Source: Anaerolineae bacterium (GTDB lineage: Bacteria; Chloroflexota; Anaerolineae; Anaerolineales; UBA11579). From it: DNA of 64,000 bases. This document shows positions 59,661-64,000 of this stretch, piece after piece. The position numbers were made by a program, and so were the translations under genes. The notes beneath the pieces were generated by a model, which did not search any database, was not told the origin of the DNA, and saw only the letters and a list, made by a program, of their open reading frames with translations. Location of the stretch: positions 17,258 through 81,257 of the forward strand of contig SCUK01000028.1 of the NCBI GenBank assembly GCA_004297445.1. Direction: 5' to 3'. Numbering within the stretch: the stretch's first letter is position 1; every line of letters starts with the position of its first letter.

Positions 59661-61592
59661 CTACATCTTCAATTGGTCCGCCACCCAGCCCAACCCCAAT
59701 CGTTCCAGCGTGGGGCGGGAAGGGTTGCCGGTTTCGACATCCCAGCCCGATTGCTCGTAATACGTATCCAGCGCCGCTTCAAACTCATCCTCATCCAGCT
59801 TGAAACCATCGCTCGCGCCGCCCTTGAGCGCCTTCTTAAACAACTTGGCGGGCAGTTTATCTTCCTTGCGGTCCAGCCCTTCGCGGGCATTGAACGCCCG
59901 CAGCATGTTCAGGCGGCGTTCGCCCAGTTCTTGAATTTCGTCAATCGTCACATCCCAACCGGTGATGGCGCGCACCGTCTCCACCGTCTGGTCCGGGCCG
60001 TAGAGCTGCCACGCCGGGCCGAACACAAACTGGCACAGATTCAGGCTGTCCAGCGCGCTGTACAACCGCTGGGTCTTCACCGCGAAGTCGATTTTCTCCG
60101 CATCCAGCGAGCGTTTGGGCAGTTGTTTATTCACGCCAATCATCGCCAGCCGGTCCTTGAAGGTCTCAAAGTCGGCTTCCACGGCAGGGTCATGCTCGCT
60201 GGACTGGTGGTCGGCCCCGAAGGGGTTGGTGGCGTATATGACCGCCAGCGATTTCTTGACCTGCGGCATGTGGGCCGGCAGTTCCTGGCCCTTGACCGTG
60301 ATGAGGTAGTCGCCCAGCCCGCGCCCCAGTTCCTCTGCAGCGCGGGCGCTGCCCTCCGCCAGGATGTCGCCGAAGCCTTCGCGTTTGGCGATCATCTCGG
60401 TCAGTTTCACCATGCTCTCGGCGTTGCCCCACGTCAGGTCCAGCCCGGTGTCTCCCTTCGAGAGTTTGCCCGCGTTGTACGCTTCGTACGCCCAGGAAAT
60501 CGTCGCGCCGCACGAGATGGTGTCCATGCCGTACTGGTTGCACAGTTCGTTGGCCTTGGCGATGGCCGCCAGGTCATTGATGCCGGCATAGTTGCCAAAC
60601 GTGCTGGTGGTCTCGTATTCCGGCCCGCCGTAGCGCGCGTCCACCTTGTAAGGGCCTTCCTGAATCTCCACCACCCGTTTGCAGCGCACCGTGCAGGCGT
60701 AACAGGTGTCGCGGCCGAGGCGGTCCTGCTTGCCGTCTTCCGCCCCTTTCAGAATCGTGTCATACATGGTGGTGCCGTCAATCGCTTCCCACTCGGCGAA
60801 CACGCCGCTGTTGTAGTTGTAGGTTGGCAGTGAGCCGATGGTCTGGTTGGCGCCGGTGGTCTCGGCGGTGCCGTATTTGGACAGGCCGGTGATGTTGCTC
60901 TGCGGCAGGTTCTGCGCCCCCCAGCGCGCCAGGTCGGAGACGGCCTGCTTGTCCGCGACCTCCACTTTGCTCGTGCCGCGCACCGCGATGGCTTTGAGGT
61001 TTTTGCTGCCCATCACCGCCCCCAAACCGGTGCGGCCGTTGGCGCGGTTGGACATATTCATGATGGCGGCGAAGCGCACCTGGTTCTCGCCCGCCGGCCC
61101 TACCTGCAGTACTTCGATTTTGTCGTCGCCCAGTTCGGCTTTGATGGCGTCTTCGGCGTCGCCGGTGATGCGCCCCCACAGGTGCGCCGCCGGGCGGAAT
61201 TCCACCGCGCCGTCTTTCACCCACAGGTACACCGGTTCTTTGGCCGCGCCCTTGACCACGATGGCGTCGAAGCCCGCGAATTTGAGTTCGGCGGGCCAGA
61301 AGCCGCCGCTCTGGCTGTCGCCGATCGCGCCCGTCAGCGGAGACTTGGCGGCGGCCGTCATGCGGCTCTGGCCGGAAAGCGGCGCGCCGGTCAGCACGCT
61401 TAAGGCCAGCACCAGTACATTGTCCGGGCCCAGCGGGTCGGCGCCGGCGGGCATGTCGCGCAGCAGGTAGAACATCGCCAGCGCGCTGCCGCCCATGTAT
61501 TTGCGGTAGAAGGCTTCGTCGGGCGTCTCGACGGTTGTAGTCTGGTGGGTGAGGTCGACGTGCAGGATATTGCCGGTATAGCCGTGAGGCAT
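59661..61592 (-). CDS. Aldehyde ferredoxin oxidoreductase family protein (tungstopterin)
   Basis: The 643-residue protein starts YTGNILHVDLT, as AOR-type enzymes do, with N-terminal motifs for two tungstopterins (GPLSGQSRMTAAAKSPLTG-like, seen as APLSGQSRMT). The [4Fe-4S] cysteines are in DTCYACTVRC (about residue 300) with a fourth in SLNLCQF. It oxidises aldehydes or related compounds and reduces ferredoxin. AAGGAG lies eight bases before the ATG at 61590-61592; a longer frame start is less likely. A MoaD-like gene is just upstream, consistent with pterin cofactor supply. Confidence 0.93.
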   Translation of the reverse strand: MPHGYTGNILHVDLTHQTTTVETPDEAFYRKYMGGSALAMFYLLRDMPAGADPLGPDNVLVLALSVLTGAPLSGQSRMTAAAKSPLTGAIGDSQSGGFWPAELKFAGFDAIVVKGAAKEPVYLWVKDGAVEFRPAAHLWGRITGDAEDAIKAELGDDKIEVLQVGPAGENQVRFAAIMNMSNRANGRTGLGAVMGSKNLKAIAVRGTSKVEVADKQAVSDLARWGAQNLPQSNITGLSKYGTAETTGANQTIGSLPTYNYNSGVFAEWEAIDGTTMYDTILKGAEDGKQDRLGRDTCYACTVRCKRVVEIQEGPYKVDARYGGPEYETTSTFGNYAGINDLAAIAKANELCNQYGMDTISCGATISWAYEAYNAGKLSKGDTGLDLTWGNAESMVKLTEMIAKREGFGDILAEGSARAAEELGRGLGDYLITVKGQELPAHMPQVKKSLAVIYATNPFGADHQSSEHDPAVEADFETFKDRLAMIGVNKQLPKRSLDAEKIDFAVKTQRLYSALDSLNLCQFVFGPAWQLYGPDQTVETVRAITGWDVTIDEIQELGERRLNMLRAFNAREGLDRKEDKLPAKLFKKALKGGASDGFKLDEDEFEAALDTYYEQSGWDVETGNPSRPTLERLGLGWVADQLKM

Positions 61593-61718
61593 GGGGTACT
61601 CCTTAATGCTTCTTACAGGTGGTGCCTGAATTCCTTGTGTCTTGTTGCAGTTGGCGGGAGCCAATGTATTCACAGGTCAACCCTATCCGCCAACTGTTAA
61701 AAATTACCGCAGGCTGGT

Positions 61719-61755
61719 GCAGGCTTCGCCTGCTCCAAGCAACCGAAGGTTGCTT
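61719..61755. repeat. Two adjacent short hairpins between the MoaD-like gene and AOR
   Basis: GCAGGC-TTC-GCCTGC (61719-61733) and AAGCAACC-GAA-GGTTGCTT (61737-61755) stand side by side. Neither has a T run. They resemble dispersed palindromes rather than a terminator. Confidence 0.6.
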
Positions 61756-61757
61756 CA

Positions 61758-61991
61758 TCAACCGCCGCCCACCGCAGAAAAAATGCGTACCAGGTCGCCG
61801 GAATTGAGGCGGCGCGTCAGATCGGGTTCGTGTTCGTCGTTCACGCTGATGACCACGCGTTTAGGCAGGTCAAGGTGCGCCAGCAGGTCATCCAGCGTCG
61901 CGCCGTCATGCAGATCCAGTGTCGCCTGTCCCCTGGCTTCCGGCGGCAGTTTCTCCCGCAGGGTGGAATACAGTTTGAGCGTGATCACCAT
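61758..61991 (-). CDS. MoaD/ThiS family sulfur-carrier protein
   Basis: The 77-residue ubiquitin-like protein has the beta-grasp pattern (VITLKLYSTLREKLPP, RVVISVNDE, DLVRIFSAVGGG) and ends in GG, needed for thiocarboxylate formation. The extra third Gly is common in this group. It lies directly upstream of the AOR gene on the same strand and probably supplies sulfur for tungstopterin. It is one of the shorter true genes in the window. Confidence 0.85.
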   Translation of the reverse strand: MVITLKLYSTLREKLPPEARGQATLDLHDGATLDDLLAHLDLPKRVVISVNDEHEPDLTRRLNSGDLVRIFSAVGGG

Positions 61992-62045
61992 GGATAGTCT
62001 GATTATAAAGGATAGGAGCAGGCGAGCTGTGCAACAACGCGCAAA

Positions 62046-62078
62046 AGAAATCCGATTTCTTCAAGAAACCGGATTTCT
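62046..62078 (-). terminator. Hairpin ending the small membrane protein gene
   Basis: AGAAATCCGATTTCTT-CA-AGAAACCGGATTTCT, one mismatch. On the minus strand it is followed by TTTTGCG, so it can serve the gene that ends at 62117. Same core as the nrfA terminator. Confidence 0.6.
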
Positions 62079-62116
62079 GAGAGGCAGCGTGTTCAGTGGA
62101 ATCGGGGTTGGCTGGT

Positions 62117-62509
62117 TTAGAAAAGGCCGAAATTCTCGCTGATAACGTAAATGAAGAGAAACGCCAGCAGACCGAGGCTCAACCCGGCCAGCAACAGATT
62201 CGTTGCATGCGTTTTCAGGCTGGCGGTGAGCGTGACCTCGCTGCCCGCGCGGGCAAACGATACCTTGAGGACGGGCAGGAGGCTCAACACACCTGCCAGC
62301 CCGAGACTGCCAAGCAGCACCAGCGGCGAAAGCAAGTTAAACAGCCGGGCTCGGGAGGCGTCTAAATAGAAATATTCCAGCGGTTGGGTGAGGGCGTCAA
62401 CGCCCAGGCCGTACTTGAGCAGGTTGGCGGAAACGAAGTACAGGCCGGGCAGCAGCAAAAGCACGCTCAGCACAGCGACCAACCGTTCTTTGGTATGTGT
62501 CATCGTCAT
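62117..62509 (-). CDS. Small integral membrane protein
   Basis: A 130-residue protein with three predicted membrane helices and a TYR-rich short loop (PLEYFYLDASRARL). I do not recognise the family. ATG at 62507-62509 is seven bases after GGAGGAG; the ATG at 62503 is too far. It stands alone between hairpins. Confidence 0.65.
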   Translation of the reverse strand: MTMTHTKERLVAVLSVLLLLPGLYFVSANLLKYGLGVDALTQPLEYFYLDASRARLFNLLSPLVLLGSLGLAGVLSLLPVLKVSFARAGSEVTLTASLKTHATNLLLAGLSLGLLAFLFIYVISENFGLF

Positions 62510-62600
62510 GGCAACTCCTCCGTTGAGTCGGGTTGGGATTATTCTGCTGGAAAGGGCGGTCCGTCACAAGCACCTGAGTGTTCACCCGATAACGTGAAAG

Positions 62601-62627
62601 CCCCCGATTTCAATCAGAAATCGGGGG
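62601..62627 (-). terminator. Hairpin after the hydrolase gene
   Basis: CCCCCGATTTC-AATCA-GAAATCGGGGG, 11-bp perfect stem; the minus-strand tail CTTTCACG is a poor T run, so it may be a dispersed repeat acting as a weak terminator. Confidence 0.45.
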
Positions 62628-62653
62628 CCGGGGTTCACATTGGGTTCATGCCG

Positions 62654-63664
62654 TTACGGCTGCGTGGGCAGTCCCGTCGCCAGCGCCAGCCACTCCAGCA
62701 CCAGTTTCAGTGTCTCGCTGGACTGCGGCGGCGTGCTCGGCATCTTGTACGGCTGAATCAGGAACATGGCGTGGTCGTCGCCGGAATAGATGTATCCGTA
62801 ATAATTCTCGTGTTCCGGTTCGGCGCACACATGCCCGGACTCGCGGTCGTTTTCAGCCGCCAGGCAGTACACGCTGTGCCCGGCATCCCCCAGCTCCAGC
62901 GCGCCTTCGGTGTAACTGAACGGCGCGCCGAGGTAGTTGCCCGGCGAAAGCGACAGCGAGCCAATGCAGGCCGCGCCTTCAGAAGGGTCGCGGTTGAACA
63001 GCACACAGGCATCCAGCGCGCCATCTGCGCCCAGGCTGCCGCCCAGCGCCAGCACCCGCGCCGGGTCCACGCCATCCAGCGTGGCGGCAAAGCGCACCGC
63101 CGCCAGCACATCCTGCAGGTCGCTGTCCGGGCTGCTGCCGCGCGGCGAAGAGCCGTAACCGCCGAAATCAAATACCAGCACGCCGAAGGAGGCCTCCGGC
63201 AGCACCAGCGGGAACCAGGAGGGGTTCAGCCACGGGCCGTTCACGCCGGTGCCCGGCCACGCGCCGGGGGCGTACTCGTCGGCGCGGTTCTGCAGCCAGG
63301 GGGCCAGTTCCCACCAGTCGTACTGGTCGCCGCCGGCCCAGTGCATCATCACCACGATGGGCGCCGGGTTCACCTTCGCCGGGTAATACATGCCGCTCAA
63401 CGCCCGCCCGTCGGCGGTGGGGATGGAAACCGCGACCGGTTCGGCAGGCAGCGGGTCAAACTCGCTTTGCCACGGGCTGCCGTCCACCGGTTGGGCGTCC
63501 GGCGGCGCGGCGCTGGTGGGTTCGGTTGTGGCGCTCGCTTCAGGCGGGGGCGCATCGGTGGGCGCTGCGGGTTCGTCCGGCGGGGCGGCCTCGGTGGCGG
63601 TTCCGCCGCAGGCGGAGAGCAACAGCGCCAGCGCCACGAACAGGGTTGGCAGAGAGCGTTTCAT
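62654..63664 (-). CDS. Lipoprotein alpha/beta-hydrolase (dienelactone hydrolase-like)
   Basis: The 336-residue protein has lipobox LLSAC (about residue 18) and a low-complexity linker, then an alpha/beta-hydrolase domain. The nucleophile elbow reads LGGSLGADGA (Ser after Gly-Gly), and the start of the core is PIVVMMHWAGGD. A late GDDHAMFLIQP supplies the histidine. Four cysteines suggest disulfides outside the cell. It may cleave esters outside the membrane. ATG at 63662-63664 is seven bases after AGGAGG, so the ATG two codons earlier is less likely. Confidence 0.8.
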   Translation of the reverse strand: MKRSLPTLFVALALLLSACGGTATEAAPPDEPAAPTDAPPPEASATTEPTSAAPPDAQPVDGSPWQSEFDPLPAEPVAVSIPTADGRALSGMYYPAKVNPAPIVVMMHWAGGDQYDWWELAPWLQNRADEYAPGAWPGTGVNGPWLNPSWFPLVLPEASFGVLVFDFGGYGSSPRGSSPDSDLQDVLAAVRFAATLDGVDPARVLALGGSLGADGALDACVLFNRDPSEGAACIGSLSLSPGNYLGAPFSYTEGALELGDAGHSVYCLAAENDRESGHVCAEPEHENYYGYIYSGDDHAMFLIQPYKMPSTPPQSSETLKLVLEWLALATGLPTQP

Positions 63665-63816
63665 GGCCATTCCTCCTCAATCGGATGGGCAGGTTGGGAC
63701 GTTTCCATTATAGGAAAAACGGGTGATTAGGGGAAGGGGCCGGTAAGTCATAACAGCCGTCGCCCGGTTTCGTTTTTCCTTGCGGGCGTGTTCTGGCGTC
63801 TGTGATGGATTTGCTA

Positions 63817-63845
63817 TTGTCTCCGCCGGAGCGCCGTTTTATAAT
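63817..63845 (+). promoter_or_regulatory. Promoter of the right-edge lipoprotein gene
   Basis: TTGTCT (63817-63822), 17 bases, TATAAT (63840-63845). Transcription should start near 63852, about 40 bases before the GTG. The rest of the 225-base gap from 63665 is unremarkable. Confidence 0.65.
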
Positions 63846-63889
63846 TGTAATGTTGGCCAGTCTGGAGACATCGTACGAGGAGATACGCT

Positions 63890-64000
63890 GTGGAGAAGAT
63901 CACCCTTTCATTATCGAAGAAGGCTTTATTGCATCTTATGGTGCTGCTGGCACTGGTGCTTTCCGCCTGCACCGCGATTCTGGGTGATGGCGGTGGCGAC
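63890..64000 (+). CDS. Lipoprotein, N-terminal fragment cut by window edge
   Basis: 37 readable codons from GTG at 63890, with GAGGAG seven to ten bases upstream. The sequence is a signal peptide with lipobox VLSAC (Cys at about 27) followed by TAILGDGGGD. Nothing can be said about its function. An open frame in another register across this promoter is not real. Confidence 0.7.
   Translation, partial: MEKITLSLSKKALLHLMVLLALVLSACTAILGDGGGD

Noticed and set aside
63802..63987. 61-residue frame at the right edge
   Set aside because: It covers the promoter and ribosome site of the lipoprotein gene at 63890 and is in another frame.

Overview
The window reads as one contiguous chromosomal segment of a high-G+C bacterium, most likely a Chloroflexota (Anaerolineae-like) organism. 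This is inference from gene style: many lipoproteins and single-pass membrane proteins with Thr/Pro-rich linkers just after the membrane anchor, a CPSF-like beta-CASP nuclease, an F420/PPOX-type flavoprotein, a phytoene synthase and geranylgeranyl-reductase pair, a tungsten AOR-type oxidoreductase, NrfHA and a DUF4349 lipoprotein. No rRNA, phage, insertion sequence or CRISPR array was seen. No gap between genes exceeds about 240 bases; the larger gaps hold promoters, terminators or short palindromic repeats, described individually.

Layout. 1-9060: a TIR-membrane-WD40 protein cut by the left edge, a methyltransferase, tRNA-Pro, a SWIM zinc-finger protein behind a promoter/leader/terminator unit, the speD-speE polyamine pair, DUF2200, tRNA-Ser, and a minus-strand operon of RNase D, beta-CASP nuclease and a surface-polysaccharide gene split by an in-frame TAG inside a palindromic repeat. 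9197-18556: dnaK, a lipoprotein, an ANT(6)-like nucleotidyltransferase with a cupin, an overlapping trio (C39-like peptidase/TPR, SbcD, TolB-like propeller lipoprotein) and a MarR regulator with a strong promoter and palindrome. 18670-25577: a maltose/maltodextrin-type uptake and breakdown cluster (binding protein, two permeases, a lipoprotein GH13 enzyme and an apparently cytoplasmic GH13 enzyme) with no ATPase gene. 25639-35000: SbcC with a four-helix-bundle partner, a MacAB/Lol-type ABC exporter with adaptor, and an MFS exporter. 35052-38413: a lower-G+C island of two anchored TPR proteins bracketed by two related hairpin elements. 38497-43745: a four-helix membrane protein, NrfHA (ammonia-forming nitrite reductase), then prfA-prmC-tsaC. 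43961-52258 (minus): methyltransferase, tsaD, M24 peptidase, geranylgeranyl reductase, an SH3-like lipoprotein, squalene/phytoene synthase, selA and a small membrane protein. 52361-64000: three tandem GT-C mannosyltransferase-like paralogs, aldo/keto reductase with a PPOX protein, DUF4349, AOR with its MoaD-like protein, a small membrane protein, a lipoprotein hydrolase and the start of another lipoprotein.

Themes. Release factor 1 (prfA) sits with its methylase (prmC) and tsaC; tsaD, the second conserved t6A gene, is nearby. Both SbcCD subunits are present but 9.5 kb apart. Several genes have TATAAT only 6-14 bases before the start codon and no ribosome-binding site, so leaderless mRNAs are probably common here. 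At least four families of short palindromes are scattered through the window, some inside reading frames where they add residues or stop codons.
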